Below are positions 1 to 9,229 of a DNA stretch of 64,000 bases, piece by piece (position 1 is the stretch's first letter; each line of letters opens with the position of its first letter). Source of the DNA: DATLLJ01 sp965229885 (lineage in GTDB: Bacteria; Acidobacteriota; Vicinamibacteria; Vicinamibacterales; CAVVIG01); the NCBI GenBank assembly GCA_965229885.1, contig CBDDJX010000003.1, positions 310,001-374,000 on the forward strand, written 5' to 3'. The notes under the pieces were generated by a model. That model worked only from the letters and a program-made list of their open reading frames with translations, did no database searches and was not told the origin of the DNA. Made by a program: the position numbers and the translations under genes.

Positions 1-1256
1 TCGCAGTAATGCGCCCATCCTTCGACAGACGAGGCCGGCGCAAACATGATGGACTTGCGCACCTTCGATTCGACCCGACGCAGATGCTGGAACTGCAGGA
101 AATGCCCGGGGTAGACCTCATGGATTGAAATCGACCAGAGCGTCGGGTAGTTGTAGTCGCGCAGGTGCGCGTCCTGGCGCTCACGCGGCCATGAGGGATC
201 GACGTCAGTCACGTAGTAGTACGCACGCGACGGCTTGGCTTCGAACGGCCCCGGTGTCCACATGCTGGCGAACGACCAGCGGTAGAAGTCAGGTGTCGGC
301 GCGACCGTAATCTGTTCGCCCGCAGGAATCGTCATGAGCGCCTGCCGCTCGAGGAACGTGGCGAGCTCTTCGAGCTGTCGACGGGCGACGTCGACCAGTT
401 CCCCCGGTGCCGGGTGGTGCGCTTTCGTCCGCTCCCAGGTGTCGAACGGGTTGCCGCCGTTCATGCGGCCCGCCAGGCTCTTGAAGGCTTCCTGCGTTTC
501 TTTCAGTTCGCGCGTCGCGATCGCCAGCAGCCGGTCGACCGGTATCGCCAGCCCTTCGTCGAGCTTCAACTTGTGCTCGAACTTGTCCTTCCCGAGGCGG
601 AAGGAGCCGCGGGCATGCGGGCCGATCTCGTGCTCGAGGTCGTGCACGTACGAGCGGACCGCCTGGCTCGCCTCAGCCTGCGCGTCGGCGAGTTCGCCGA
701 GCAGGTGCAGGTCGTCGACATCCGTCAGCGCGCGCGGCAACTCGTCGTCGATAAACGTGAGCGCCCCGCGCATTGCCTCGATGCCGACCTTGACGAAGAT
801 CCCCGGCGGGTCTTGGATGTTGTCGCGCGCCGCCTGAATCAGCCGCGGCGCCTGGCGGAGCTTCGAGAGGACGCGGCGGGCGCGTTCGTCCTGCGGTGCG
901 TACGTGAACAGGACCTGGCCGGCCAGGCTCGTTGACAGCAGATCAGAGTAGTGCTGCGGCTGACGCTCCCACGTCCGCACGTCTTCGAGCTCGAAGATCC
1001 GGCTTTTGACGTGCGCCGCGAGCATCCGGTGTTCGAGCCGCTCCACGGGCGTCAACGCCTCGGGCTTGATCTCCTCGAGCCGCCGCAGGTAACCAGTCAG
1101 TGCGTGAACCTGACCCTCGATCGCCTGCCGACTCTGGTCCTCGAGGAGATCGTCGTACGTGTGCACGCCGTCGAGCGTGGCGTAGGTCGGGTAGCTTTCG
1201 TGAAGATAGGCGAGCAGATCGTTGATGAGATGAGGCAGCGGTTCCGAAACGATCAT
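1..1256 (-). CDS. DUF885 family peptidase-like protein (C-terminus beyond window)
   Basis: The reverse strand is open from an ATG at 1256 to the window edge (about 418 codons), so the 3' end is missing. The translation begins MIVSEPLPHLINDLL and near the edge reads SIHEVYPGHFLQFQHL, then SVEGWAHYCE. These HExxPGH and EGWAHYCE motifs are hallmarks of the DUF885 family, thought to be zinc-dependent peptidases with a gluzincin-like HExxH arrangement. No signal peptide is visible, so a cytoplasmic enzyme is likely. It is divergent from rsmI with a 67-base gap. The substrate is unknown. Family assignment is strong; catalytic activity is inferred. Confidence 0.85.
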   Translation of the reverse strand, partial: MIVSEPLPHLINDLLAYLHESYPTYATLDGVHTYDDLLEDQSRQAIEGQVHALTGYLRRLEEIKPEALTPVERLEHRMLAAHVKSRIFELEDVRTWERQPQHYSDLLSTSLAGQVLFTYAPQDERARRVLSKLRQAPRLIQAARDNIQDPPGIFVKVGIEAMRGALTFIDDELPRALTDVDDLHLLGELADAQAEASQAVRSYVHDLEHEIGPHARGSFRLGKDKFEHKLKLDEGLAIPVDRLLAIATRELKETQEAFKSLAGRMNGGNPFDTWERTKAHHPAPGELVDVARRQLEELATFLERQALMTIPAGEQITVAPTPDFYRWSFASMWTPGPFEAKPSRAYYYVTDVDPSWPRERQDAHLRDYNYPTLWSISIHEVYPGHFLQFQHLRRVESKVRKSIMFAPASSVEGWAHYC

Positions 1257-1323
1257 CGTTGACGAGCCTGTTCAGCTGACCGGCGGTTGCGAGCCGTCAA
1301 TGGTACAATAAGTGGCGCGTTCG

Positions 1324-2172
1324 ATGCCCGGCACCCTGTTCGTGGTCGCCACGCCCATCGGCAACCTCGAGGACATTACGGGGCGGGCGCTGCGCGTCCT
1401 GCGCGAGGCCTCGATTATCGCCGCCGAGGACACGCGGCGAACGTCACATCTCCTGGCGCGTTACGCCATCACCACGCCCACGACTAGCCTCCACGAGCAC
1501 AATGAAGCCCAAAAGACAGGACCGCTTGTCGCACGACTCGAGCGTGGGGAGAACGTCGCGCTCGTGTCAGATGCCGGCACCCCGACGATCTCCGACCCCG
1601 GGCACCGGCTGATTAGGGCCGCGATTGATGCCGGTATCCGCGTTGAGACGATACCTGGGCCCAACGCCGCGATCGCAGCCCTCGCCGTGTCGGGTCTACC
1701 GAGCGATTCCTTTTCGTTCCTTGGATTCCCACCTACTAGGTCAAAAGACCGATCTGAATGGTTTACAAGGGCGCGAATGATCGGCGGAACGATCGTGTTC
1801 TTTGAGGCACCCCACCGGATTCGCGACACGCTCAACCAGCTTCGGCGAGAAGTCGGGGATTGCCAGGTCGCGGTGTGCCGAGAGCTGACGAAAGCACACG
1901 AGGAATTGGTTAGAGGACCAATATCAGATGTTCTGTCAGAGATTAGCTCTTTACTAGGGGAATTTACGGTTGTTGCATATATAGGGCATAAGGTAGAAAG
2001 AGCGCCAGAGCGCGCCCCCGCGCCGGCCGAAGTCCTCTTCGAATTAGGGGTATTGACAGAGCGACGTGAACTCTCGCGCCGGGCGGCCGTCCTAACTCTT
2101 GCTAAACGCTACCGGATGGGTGCAAACGCCCTCTATAAATTAATCGAGGCTGGCAAGAAAATGGCCGAATGA
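1324..2172 (+). CDS. rsmI: 16S rRNA (cytidine(1402)-2'-O)-methyltransferase RsmI
   Basis: RsmI methylates the 2'-O of C1402 in the 16S rRNA decoding centre using SAM. The N-terminus GTLFVVATPIGNLEDIT and the later SDAGTPTISDPG and FFEAPHRI segments are diagnostic of the tetrapyrrole-methylase-fold RsmI family, and the length is normal. I chose the ATG at 1324 because the family starts at M-P-G-T-L; an in-frame GTG lies at 1312. No clear Shine-Dalgarno is visible. The 3' half is oddly AT-rich: 22 of 60 bases are G/C at 1921-1980, against 46 of 60 at 1381-1440, with unusual codons. The protein sequence stays family-like through the C-terminal helical end. Confidence 0.95.
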   Translation: MPGTLFVVATPIGNLEDITGRALRVLREASIIAAEDTRRTSHLLARYAITTPTTSLHEHNEAQKTGPLVARLERGENVALVSDAGTPTISDPGHRLIRAAIDAGIRVETIPGPNAAIAALAVSGLPSDSFSFLGFPPTRSKDRSEWFTRARMIGGTIVFFEAPHRIRDTLNQLRREVGDCQVAVCRELTKAHEELVRGPISDVLSEISSLLGEFTVVAYIGHKVERAPERAPAPAEVLFELGVLTERRELSRRAAVLTLAKRYRMGANALYKLIEAGKKMAE

Positions 2173-2211
2173 CCACATTGTATCTGGTCAGCCGATCGGG
2201 ATCCGCGTCGC

Positions 2212-2240
2212 TTGACCGCTTCGTAACCTTTTGTTAAGTT
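2212..2240 (+). promoter_or_regulatory. candidate sigma-70 promoter before the TPR gene
   Basis: TTGACC at 2212-2217 is followed after 17 bases by TAAGTT at 2235-2240, preceded by TG as in an extended -10. It lies 52 bases upstream of the TPR gene start, in the rsmI-TPR gap. The -35 is good and the -10 weak. Confidence 0.35.
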
Positions 2241-2291
2241 ACCCGCCGCTTCCCCGGGTGAGATCGCGCCCCACGCCTCCAGGAGTCATGA

Positions 2292-2975
2292 TTGGCGACG
2301 AAGCAGCGGCGGCCCGTACCGAAATCGCCTAAGAGGCCACGGCCCTCTTCGCCGGCACAGGCCGGGCGACCCGCCAGGGCCCTGTCCCCGCCGGCCCAGC
2401 CGGCCCCACAGCCACCGCAGCGACGGACGACATACGTGGAGGCCGTCGTGCTCTACGAGCGCGCCCTGGAGGCACTGCAACGGCATGACTTCGCCGGTGC
2501 GACGGCACTGTTCGAGTCTGTGTTGCGGCAGTATCCAGAAGAAAAGGAGCTGCACGAACGCATACGGCTCTACCTGAGCGTCTGCCAGCACCAGGCCACA
2601 CCGAAGGTGTCCACGCCGCAGACCCTGGAAGAGCGGCTCTATGCGGCGACGCTGGCCATCAACGGTGGCCATTACGATCAGGCGCTCGCGAACCTGCGGC
2701 TCGTCCGCGACGAAGATCCCGACAACGACCACGCGCTCTACATGCTTGCCGTCGCGCACGCACAGCGCGGTGAACTGGCCGAAGCCGTCGCGCACCTCGA
2801 ACGCGCCCTGGCGCTCAACCCCGAAAATCGTGCGCTCGCGAAAAGCGACCCCGACCTCGAGCCACTGCGCCGAGACGATGCCTTCCGGACAGCGCTCGAC
2901 GCACCGACCGCTCCGCGCGCAGACCGCCGCCGCTCCATCCGTTCACGCAGTTCGCGCTACACGATAGATAATTAG
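2292..2975 (+). CDS. tetratricopeptide repeat protein
   Basis: This 227-residue protein starts at TTG 2292, chosen because AGGAG sits six bases upstream; the ATG at 2288 is out of frame and stops within a few codons. Residues 1-45 are a basic, proline-rich tail (KQRRPVPKSPKRPRP). Residues about 48-95 and 110-165 form TPR-like helical pairs (YERALEALQRHDFAGATALF; GELAEAVAHLERALALNPEN). No signal peptide or membrane segment is present. TPRs bind partner proteins; the partner is unknown. It is followed 12 bases later by glmU and may be co-transcribed with it. The C-terminus is again arginine-rich, which could suit nucleic-acid or membrane association (inference). Confidence 0.8.
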   Translation: MATKQRRPVPKSPKRPRPSSPAQAGRPARALSPPAQPAPQPPQRRTTYVEAVVLYERALEALQRHDFAGATALFESVLRQYPEEKELHERIRLYLSVCQHQATPKVSTPQTLEERLYAATLAINGGHYDQALANLRLVRDEDPDNDHALYMLAVAHAQRGELAEAVAHLERALALNPENRALAKSDPDLEPLRRDDAFRTALDAPTAPRADRRRSIRSRSSRYTIDN

Positions 2976-2987
2976 CACGGTCGAGAA

Positions 2988-4382
2988 ATGCCCGACGTTC
3001 ACCACGACGTCCATATTGTGGTCCTCGCGGCCGGCATGGGCACGCGCATCAAGTCGACGCGAGCCAAAGTGCTGCATCGAGTGGCCGGTACACCGATGGT
3101 CTCTCACGTTCTCGAGAGCGCCCGGGCGCTCGAGCCGCGCTCGGTGACGGTGGTCGTGGGCCACCAGGCCGATGCGGTCAGGTCCGCTCTGTCAGAGCAA
3201 CGTAGTCTCACGTATGTGGTCCAGGAGCCACAGCTCGGCACCGGCCACGCCTTGTTGATGGCCGAGCCGGTGCTCGGCGGGTCGACAGGCACGGTCGTTC
3301 TGCTCTCCGGGGACGTCCCGCTCTTGACGCCGAAAACGCTCCGCGAGCTGCTGGGTCGCCATCATTCGACCGGCGCCGCCGCGACCGTGTTGGCTGCCGT
3401 TGTGGAGAGGCCAGACGGGTACGGGCGTATCGTGCGGTCCGGCGAGGGGATTGCACGTATCGTGGAGGAGCGGGACGCAACTCCGGCTGAGCGGAATATC
3501 CGAGAAATTAATTCTGGAATTTACGCCTTCGCGCTCGAGGGCCTGTTCGACGCGGTACGAGGGATCGCCAGCGAGAACGCGCAGCGCGAATATTACCTGC
3601 CCGACCTGGTGGCCATCTTCCGCCACCTCGGGCGCGGCGTCGAAACGATAACCGTCGCCAACCCGGATGAGATCCGCGGCATCAACAGCCGCGGCGAGCT
3701 CGCCGAAGTGAGCCAAATCGTGAGACAGCAGAAGAACAGCGAGCTGATGGCGTCCGGGGTCACGATCGAAGATCCGGCGACCACGTACATCGATCGGAGC
3801 GTGGCAATCGCCGCCGACACCATTGTCCACCCGGGCGTCTCGCTCGAAGGCAGGACAACCATCGGCGCCGGCTGCGAAATCCACAGCGGCGTGCGCATCG
3901 TGAACTCGCGCATCGGCGACCGCGTGACGATCCTCAACCACTGCGTGATCGCGGACGCCACGATCGGAAACGATGTGAGTGTCGGGCCGTTTGCGCACCT
4001 GCGTCCGGACACCGACGTGCGCGACCGCGCGCGGGTGGGGAATTTCGTCGAGTTGAAACGCATGGTGATCGGGTCCGGATCGAAGGCGATGCACCTGGCG
4101 TATCTCGGCGACGCGACAGTCGGCCAGAACGTCAACATCGGCGCCGGCACGATCACGTGCAACTACGACAGGGCGAAGAAGGCTCAGACGGTGATTGAGG
4201 ACGGGGCGTTCATCGGCAGCGACACGCAGCTCATCGCGCCCGTCACCGTCAGGAAGGGCGCCTACGTCGGCAGTGGCACCACTGTGCGCGAAGACGTTCC
4301 CGCCGGCGCGCTGGCGGTCAGCGCCGGGAAGCAGCGGAACATCAACGGCTGGGTCGAGCGCAGGGGCAAGAGGAAGAAGTAA
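2988..4382 (+). CDS. glmU: bifunctional UDP-GlcNAc pyrophosphorylase / GlcN-1-P acetyltransferase
   Basis: GlmU makes UDP-N-acetylglucosamine: its C-terminal half acetylates glucosamine-1-phosphate and its N-terminal half transfers UMP. The N-terminal nucleotidyltransferase signature VLAAGMGTRIKSTRAKVLH is at residues about 12-30. A left-handed beta-helix of hexapeptide repeats occupies about residues 255-440, with the acetyltransferase-site segments FVELKR and NYDRAKK. Length (464) is normal for the family. It lies directly ahead of glmS, so both late steps of amino-sugar precursor synthesis are paired. The C-terminus ends in a basic tail encoded by a locally duplicated purine-rich stretch. 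Confidence 0.97.
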   Translation: MPDVHHDVHIVVLAAGMGTRIKSTRAKVLHRVAGTPMVSHVLESARALEPRSVTVVVGHQADAVRSALSEQRSLTYVVQEPQLGTGHALLMAEPVLGGSTGTVVLLSGDVPLLTPKTLRELLGRHHSTGAAATVLAAVVERPDGYGRIVRSGEGIARIVEERDATPAERNIREINSGIYAFALEGLFDAVRGIASENAQREYYLPDLVAIFRHLGRGVETITVANPDEIRGINSRGELAEVSQIVRQQKNSELMASGVTIEDPATTYIDRSVAIAADTIVHPGVSLEGRTTIGAGCEIHSGVRIVNSRIGDRVTILNHCVIADATIGNDVSVGPFAHLRPDTDVRDRARVGNFVELKRMVIGSGSKAMHLAYLGDATVGQNVNIGAGTITCNYDRAKKAQTVIEDGAFIGSDTQLIAPVTVRKGAYVGSGTTVREDVPAGALAVSAGKQRNINGWVERRGKRKK

Positions 4383-4401
4383 GGCAAGAGGAAAAGTAAG
4401 G
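4365..4401 (+). repeat. tandem duplication across the glmU stop codon
   Basis: GGCAAGAGGAAGAAGTAA at 4365-4382 is followed immediately by GGCAAGAGGAAAAGTAAGG at 4383-4401, a near-exact second copy. The first copy encodes the last codons and TAA stop of glmU; the second fills part of the 44-base gap to glmS. A further GAACGAAGAGG continues the purine-rich run. Confidence 0.75.
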
Positions 4402-4426
4402 AACGAAGAGGTCGGAAGGCAAAAGT

Positions 4427-6271
4427 ATGTGCGGGATTATCGGATACGTCGGACCGAAGGACGTCGTCCCCGTGCTCATCGATGGGCTGCGCCGGCTTGA
4501 ATATCGTGGCTACGACTCGGCCGGCGTCGCCGTCGTCCGTAACGGCGTCGTCGAGCTTCGCCGCAGCGCCGGCAAGCTGTCAAACCTTGAGGCCGTCATC
4601 GGCGTCGATCCGATTGCCGGCGACTACGGTATCGGCCACACGCGCTGGGCGACGCACGGACGGCCGACTGAGGAGAACGCACATCCCCACCGCGACTGTA
4701 CCGGCAGAATCGTCGTGGTGCACAACGGCATCATCGAAAACTACCTGGATCTGAAACACGAGCTTCAGCAGCAGGGCCACACGTTCGTCACGGAAACCGA
4801 CACCGAGATCGTTGCGCATCTCGTCGAGCGCGAAATGAGGGACGACGGCCTCGAGAACGCTGTTCGGCGCGCGCTGCTGCTGATGCGCGGCCTGTTCGCG
4901 CTCGTGCTGATTTCGGCCGAGGACCCGGAGAAGATCGTCGCCGTGAGACAGGGCCCGCCGATTGTCGTCGGCCTCGGCGACGGGGAATTCTTCGTCGCCT
5001 CTGATGTTCCCGCGATCCTGAGTCACACGCGCGACGTCGTCTTCCTCGGCGACGGGGAAATGGCCATCATGATGCGGACCGGCGTCGAGTTTACGGACGC
5101 CGTCGGCCGGCCCATCTCGAAAGCGACCGAGCGGGTGTTGTGGGACCCGATCATGGCGGAAAGGGGCGGCTACAAGCATTTCATGCTGAAGGAGATCTTC
5201 GAGCAGCCGACCTCCGCGCGCGAAACGATTCTCGGCCGCGTCTCCCAGGACTCCGGCCAGGTGTTTCTCGAGGAGATCAAGATTGAAGACGCGCAGCTCA
5301 AGTCCATCGAGCATGTGACGATCCTGGCCTGCGGGACGTCGTGGCACGCGGCACTGGTCGGTAAGTTCATGATCGAGCAGATCCTGCGGATATCGGTCGA
5401 GGTCGACTATGGTTCGGAATACCGCTATCGACGCCCCAGCGTCACCCCGCACACGCTGGTGATCGTCATCACGCAGTCGGGCGAGACGGCCGACACGCTG
5501 GCGGCGCTTCGCGAAGCCAAGCGGCACAGGCCGCGCAGTATCAGCATCTGCAACGTCGTCGGCAGCATGGCCACGCGCGAAACCGACGGCGCGTTGTACA
5601 CCCACGCGGGGCCGGAAATCGGCGTCGCCTCAACGAAAGCCTTCACGTCGCAACTCGTCGCGTTGTATCTGCTCGCCTTGCGCCTGGCCCAGGCGCGCGG
5701 CACGCTGTCGCTCGCGGATTCCAAGGCTCATGTCGACGCGCTACTGCAGCTTCCTCAGCTACTGGATGAGACGTTGAAGCTCGCGCCCGAGATGGAGGAG
5801 ATCGCGGCGCGGTTTCATGCGCGCACCAACTTTCTGTATCTCGGACGCGGCATCAATTATCCGATCGCGCTCGAGGGCGCACTCAAGCTGAAGGAGATTT
5901 CGTACATCCATGCCGAAGGCTATCCGGCCGGTGAAATGAAGCATGGCCCGATCGCACTCATCGACGAACGGATGCCCGTCGTCGCCCTCGCGCCGGCCGA
6001 TCACGTCTTCGAGAAGATGATCGGAAACATGCAGGAGGCCAAGGCGCGCGGCGGCTCGATCATCGCGGTCACCACCCGCGGGAATCACAAGCTGTGGTCG
6101 ATTCTGGACCGCGCCCGCGACGTCGTCGTCGAGGTCCCACCGACCCCTGAGCTCCTGACACCCATCGTCATGGTGCTGCCGCTGCAGCTTCTTGCCTACC
6201 ACATCGCCGTGCGACGCGGGTGCGACGTCGACCAGCCACGGAATCTGGCCAAAAGCGTCACGGTAGAATAG
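4427..6271 (+). CDS. glmS: glutamine-fructose-6-phosphate aminotransferase (isomerizing)
   Basis: GlmS converts fructose-6-phosphate and glutamine to glucosamine-6-phosphate, the first committed step to UDP-GlcNAc for peptidoglycan and lipid A. MCGIIGYVG gives the N-terminal nucleophile Cys2 of the class II glutaminase domain (about 1-220); two SIS sugar-isomerase domains follow (LACGTSWHAALVGKF near 300; LYLGRGINYPIALEGALKLKE near 470). The C-terminus NLAKSVTVE is canonical, so the TAG stop is genuine. GGAAGG at 4414-4419 is a well-placed ribosome site. With only 44 bases between glmU and glmS there is no room for a glmS ribozyme. Confidence 0.97.
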   Translation: MCGIIGYVGPKDVVPVLIDGLRRLEYRGYDSAGVAVVRNGVVELRRSAGKLSNLEAVIGVDPIAGDYGIGHTRWATHGRPTEENAHPHRDCTGRIVVVHNGIIENYLDLKHELQQQGHTFVTETDTEIVAHLVEREMRDDGLENAVRRALLLMRGLFALVLISAEDPEKIVAVRQGPPIVVGLGDGEFFVASDVPAILSHTRDVVFLGDGEMAIMMRTGVEFTDAVGRPISKATERVLWDPIMAERGGYKHFMLKEIFEQPTSARETILGRVSQDSGQVFLEEIKIEDAQLKSIEHVTILACGTSWHAALVGKFMIEQILRISVEVDYGSEYRYRRPSVTPHTLVIVITQSGETADTLAALREAKRHRPRSISICNVVGSMATRETDGALYTHAGPEIGVASTKAFTSQLVALYLLALRLAQARGTLSLADSKAHVDALLQLPQLLDETLKLAPEMEEIAARFHARTNFLYLGRGINYPIALEGALKLKEISYIHAEGYPAGEMKHGPIALIDERMPVVALAPADHVFEKMIGNMQEAKARGGSIIAVTTRGNHKLWSILDRARDVVVEVPPTPELLTPIVMVLPLQLLAYHIAVRRGCDVDQPRNLAKSVTVE

Positions 6272-6284
6272 GGCTTGGAACGTT

Positions 6285-8633
6285 TTGAGCCTGAAGCCAA
6301 TGCAGTTCTTGGACGCCCTAAACCCCGAGCAACGCGCCGCGGTCCTTCACATCAACGGGCCGCTGTTGATCCTCGCCGGCGCCGGTTCCGGCAAGACCCG
6401 CGTCATCGCCAGCAGAATTGCGTACCTGGTCGGCGACGGCCACGCGCAGCCCGAAGAAATTCTCGCGGTCACCTTCACGAACAAGGCGGCGGGAGAAATG
6501 CGCGAGCGCGTCGCGGCGCTGCTCGGCTCCGACTGCAGCCGCATGTGGGTGTCGACATTTCACTCCCTGTGCGCGCGGCTACTGCGGCGTGAAGCGCCGG
6601 CAATCGGCCTGTCCCGCGATTTCGTCATCTACGATTCGGCCGATCAGCTGTCGGTCGTCAAGCAGGCGCTCAAGGCGCTGCACATCGACGACAGCTACGT
6701 GCAGCCGCGGGCGGCGCTGTCGCGCATCAGCCATGCAAAGAACCGGATGGAGAGCCCCGACGACATGGTCGCCGAGGCCGCCGGCCCTCGAAGCGCTGTC
6801 GGCTGGAGTCGCCCCGGAAGTCCTGGAAACAACGTTGAGGAGATCGCGAAGATCTACCGCTACTACCTGAATGCGCTCAAAGAGAGCAACGCGCTCGACT
6901 TCGATGACTTGTTGCTGAAGGCGGTCGAGCTGTTCGAACAGTCTGGGAGGGTTCGCTCGCAATATGCCCGGCAATTCCGGTTCGTCATGGTCGATGAGTA
7001 TCAGGACACGAACCGCCCGCAATACCTGCTGATTCGCCGTCTCGCCGAAGTGCATCGCAACCTCGCCGTCGTCGGCGATCCGGATCAGTCCATTTACAAG
7101 TGGCGGGGGGCCGACCTGCGCAATCTCCTCGATTTCGAGCACGATTTTCCGGAGGTGACGACCGTCAAGCTGGAACGCAATTACCGGTCGACGCAGATCA
7201 TTCTCGACGCCGCCTCCGCGGTCATCAGGAAGAACCGCAACCGCAAGGATAAGCATCTGTGGACCGACCGCACCGGCGGCGCGCGCGTCACATACTTCCG
7301 CGGCCGCGACGAGCTCGAAGAAGCCGACTTCATCACGCGAACGGCTCGAGCCGCGTTGGCCGAAGACGTCGAGGCGACGGTCGCCATGCTGTATCGCACG
7401 AACGCCCAGTCGCGGACGATCGAGGACGCGCTGATGCGCGAGAGCGTCGCCTATAAAGTCGTCGGCGGCGTCAGATTTTACGAGCGCAGGGAGATCAAGG
7501 ACGCGCTGGCGTACATGCGTCTTGTCATCAATCCGCATGATGACGTCAGCCTGCGGCGCGTCGTCAACGTGCCGGTGCGCGGCGTCGGCAAGGGCGTCAT
7601 GGACGCGCTCGAGAAGATTCCTCCGGCAACCGATGCCGGCCTGCCGTTGCTGGCCGCCGGCCTTCAACCGGCCGTCTCGGCCAATTCGCTCTGGGCGCGC
7701 CTGCTACGCGGCCTCGAGGAGGGCGCGTTTCCCAGCCGCGCCGCCGCGTCGCTGACCGTCTTTCGCGATTTGCTGGTTTCGCTGACGGACATGGCGCGAC
7801 GGGAGGCGGTGTCCATCGCGATCGGCAAGATGCTGGATCAGACCGGCTACCTGCAGGATCTTCGTGACGAGCGCAGCGAAGAAGCCGACGGACGCGTCGA
7901 GAATCTGGCGGAGCTCGTGTCGGCCGCCCGCGAGTACGAAGGCCGCGAGGTCGAACCAGGCCTTGGTGGCTTCGTCGATCGGCTTTCACTCCTGTCCGAC
8001 GTTGACGAAGAACAGGGGACGCGAGACGCCCGCGTGTGGCTGATGACGCTGCACAGCGCAAAGGGCCTGGAGTTTCCTGTCGTCATCATGGCCGGCCTCG
8101 AAGAAGGATTGTTTCCGCACGCGCGGTCGAGCGACAACATCGAGGAGCTCGAGGAGGAGCGCCGCCTTTGCTACGTGGGCATGACACGCGCGCGGGCGCG
8201 GCTCGTGCTGACCGGGGCGGCGCGACGCCGCATCTTCGGCGAGTACCAATCGAGCGAGCCGTCGCGGTTCATCGATGAAGTGCCCGCCGAGCTCGTTGAC
8301 CGCGTCACGCCTTCCGTGTCGGCGTCTCCCTATCAGGGGAATTTCCCACACTCCGAACTTCGCAACAATCCCTCCGGGCCCTCCGGGCCCTCCGGCCGCG
8401 GCCGGCGCGGGGGCCGGACGCGTGAAGAGGCGCCTGCATACGCCTACGAGGACGAGGATCAGTCGACCGGCCTGGCGCTGCGGCCGGGTATGCGGGTGCG
8501 CCACCCGCAGTTCGGCGTCGGCAGCGTGATCAGCGTCGAGGCACTCGTGGACGACACCAAACTCGTGGTGAGATTCGCCGACATCGGCCAGAAAATCTTG
8601 CGCGCGAGATACGCCCGCCTCGAGCCGGCGTAA
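6285..8633 (+). CDS. pcrA: ATP-dependent 3'-5' DNA helicase, PcrA/UvrD family
   Basis: A superfamily 1A helicase acting in repair and removal of proteins from DNA. Motifs in order: Walker A AGAGSGKT near residue 32, FTNKAAGEM, the DExx-type VDEYQDTN, GDPDQSIYKWRGAD, ERNYRST, LMTLHSAKGLEF and VGMTRARARL. The C-terminal tail holds a proline/glycine linker with three PSG units encoded by three CCCTCCGGG copies (8370-8396), then a Tudor-like module (GMRVRHPQFGVGSV) typical of PcrA. The start is uncertain: TTG 6285 or ATG 6300. A glycine-rich stretch around residues 165-180 (GWSRPGSPGNN) is longer than I would expect from the family. Confidence 0.93.
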   Translation: MSLKPMQFLDALNPEQRAAVLHINGPLLILAGAGSGKTRVIASRIAYLVGDGHAQPEEILAVTFTNKAAGEMRERVAALLGSDCSRMWVSTFHSLCARLLRREAPAIGLSRDFVIYDSADQLSVVKQALKALHIDDSYVQPRAALSRISHAKNRMESPDDMVAEAAGPRSAVGWSRPGSPGNNVEEIAKIYRYYLNALKESNALDFDDLLLKAVELFEQSGRVRSQYARQFRFVMVDEYQDTNRPQYLLIRRLAEVHRNLAVVGDPDQSIYKWRGADLRNLLDFEHDFPEVTTVKLERNYRSTQIILDAASAVIRKNRNRKDKHLWTDRTGGARVTYFRGRDELEEADFITRTARAALAEDVEATVAMLYRTNAQSRTIEDALMRESVAYKVVGGVRFYERREIKDALAYMRLVINPHDDVSLRRVVNVPVRGVGKGVMDALEKIPPATDAGLPLLAAGLQPAVSANSLWARLLRGLEEGAFPSRAAASLTVFRDLLVSLTDMARREAVSIAIGKMLDQTGYLQDLRDERSEEADGRVENLAELVSAAREYEGREVEPGLGGFVDRLSLLSDVDEEQGTRDARVWLMTLHSAKGLEFPVVIMAGLEEGLFPHARSSDNIEELEEERRLCYVGMTRARARLVLTGAARRRIFGEYQSSEPSRFIDEVPAELVDRVTPSVSASPYQGNFPHSELRNNPSGPSGPSGRGRRGGRTREEAPAYAYEDEDQSTGLALRPGMRVRHPQFGVGSVISVEALVDDTKLVVRFADIGQKILRARYARLEPA

Positions 8634-8637
8634 CCTA

Positions 8638-8708
8638 GCAGGACTCAAGTCCTGCGCCACGACAGCCAGAGGCGCAGACAGGGTTGTAGCGCAGGTCTTG
8701 AGACCTGC
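8638..8708. repeat. pair of inverted REP-like hairpins
   Basis: GCAGGACTCAAGTCCTGC (8638-8655) and GCAGGTCTTGAGACCTGC (8691-8708) are two 18-base hairpins with 8-bp stems. The second is preceded by GTAGC on the plus strand; the first, read on the minus strand, is preceded by GTGGC. They are therefore two copies of one unit in opposite orientation separated by 35 bases, like a REP doublet. Stem bases differ but pairing is kept (GGAC/GTCC versus GGTC/GACC). Related copies occur at 34894 and 45481. Confidence 0.75.
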
Positions 8709-8714
8709 AATGAG

Positions 8715-9221
8715 ATGAAGCAGAACGGATCAATCTACGTCTCGATCGTGCTGTCGCTGCTGGTGGCGTATTTCACCTATCAGTGGTGGTTCAACCCGCG
8801 ACGCGCGATCATGCGGCAGCTTGGCGCGCTGGCGGCCACTCTCTCCGTCCCGGCGGGCAGCCGTGGCGAGGTGGACCGTCTCGCGCGCGTCGCCCGTCTC
8901 CGGAACTATTTCGCGCCGGATGTGCACGTGACCCTTGGCGGCTCCGCACCCGCACTGACCTCGCGGGATGCGCTTGTCGGGGCGGCGAGCGCTTGGAGTC
9001 CCCCGCCAGGCGACTGGAACGTCAGTTTCGTCGATGTCCAGGTCGCGCTCGATTCGGGATCGACGGCGCGTGCCTACATGACGGTCGAAATCGAAAGCCG
9101 CGACCCCGGCACCGGCCAGCCCGCGCTCGACTCGCGCGAGATGACGGTGGGAATGGCCGCCCGCGACGGGGCGTGGGTCGTTACGACGGCGGAGCCGACC
9201 CCGACGCCGCAGCGTCCCTGA
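8715..9221 (+). CDS. hypothetical membrane-anchored protein
   Basis: I do not recognise this 168-residue protein by name. Residues 8-26 (YVSIVLSLLVAYFTYQWWF) form one transmembrane helix or uncleaved signal anchor. The rest (about 30-160) would be outside the cytoplasm, with mixed alpha-beta composition. The pattern of a possible NTF2/SnoaL-like fold (RLRNYFAPDVHVTLGG; WNVSFVDVQVAL; a final DGAWVVTTAE strand) is a weak structural guess. It begins seven bases after a REP-like hairpin. Its 3' end faces the gyrA 3' end, with a decayed lipoprotein gene between. Confidence 0.7.
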   Translation: MKQNGSIYVSIVLSLLVAYFTYQWWFNPRRAIMRQLGALAATLSVPAGSRGEVDRLARVARLRNYFAPDVHVTLGGSAPALTSRDALVGAASAWSPPPGDWNVSFVDVQVALDSGSTARAYMTVEIESRDPGTGQPALDSREMTVGMAARDGAWVVTTAEPTPTPQRP

Positions 9222-9229
9222 CGCCCTTG

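Noticed and set aside
4383..4426. glmS ribozyme upstream of glmS
   Set aside because: The gap is 44 bases of purine-rich repeat, too short for the ribozyme, which is a Firmicute feature.
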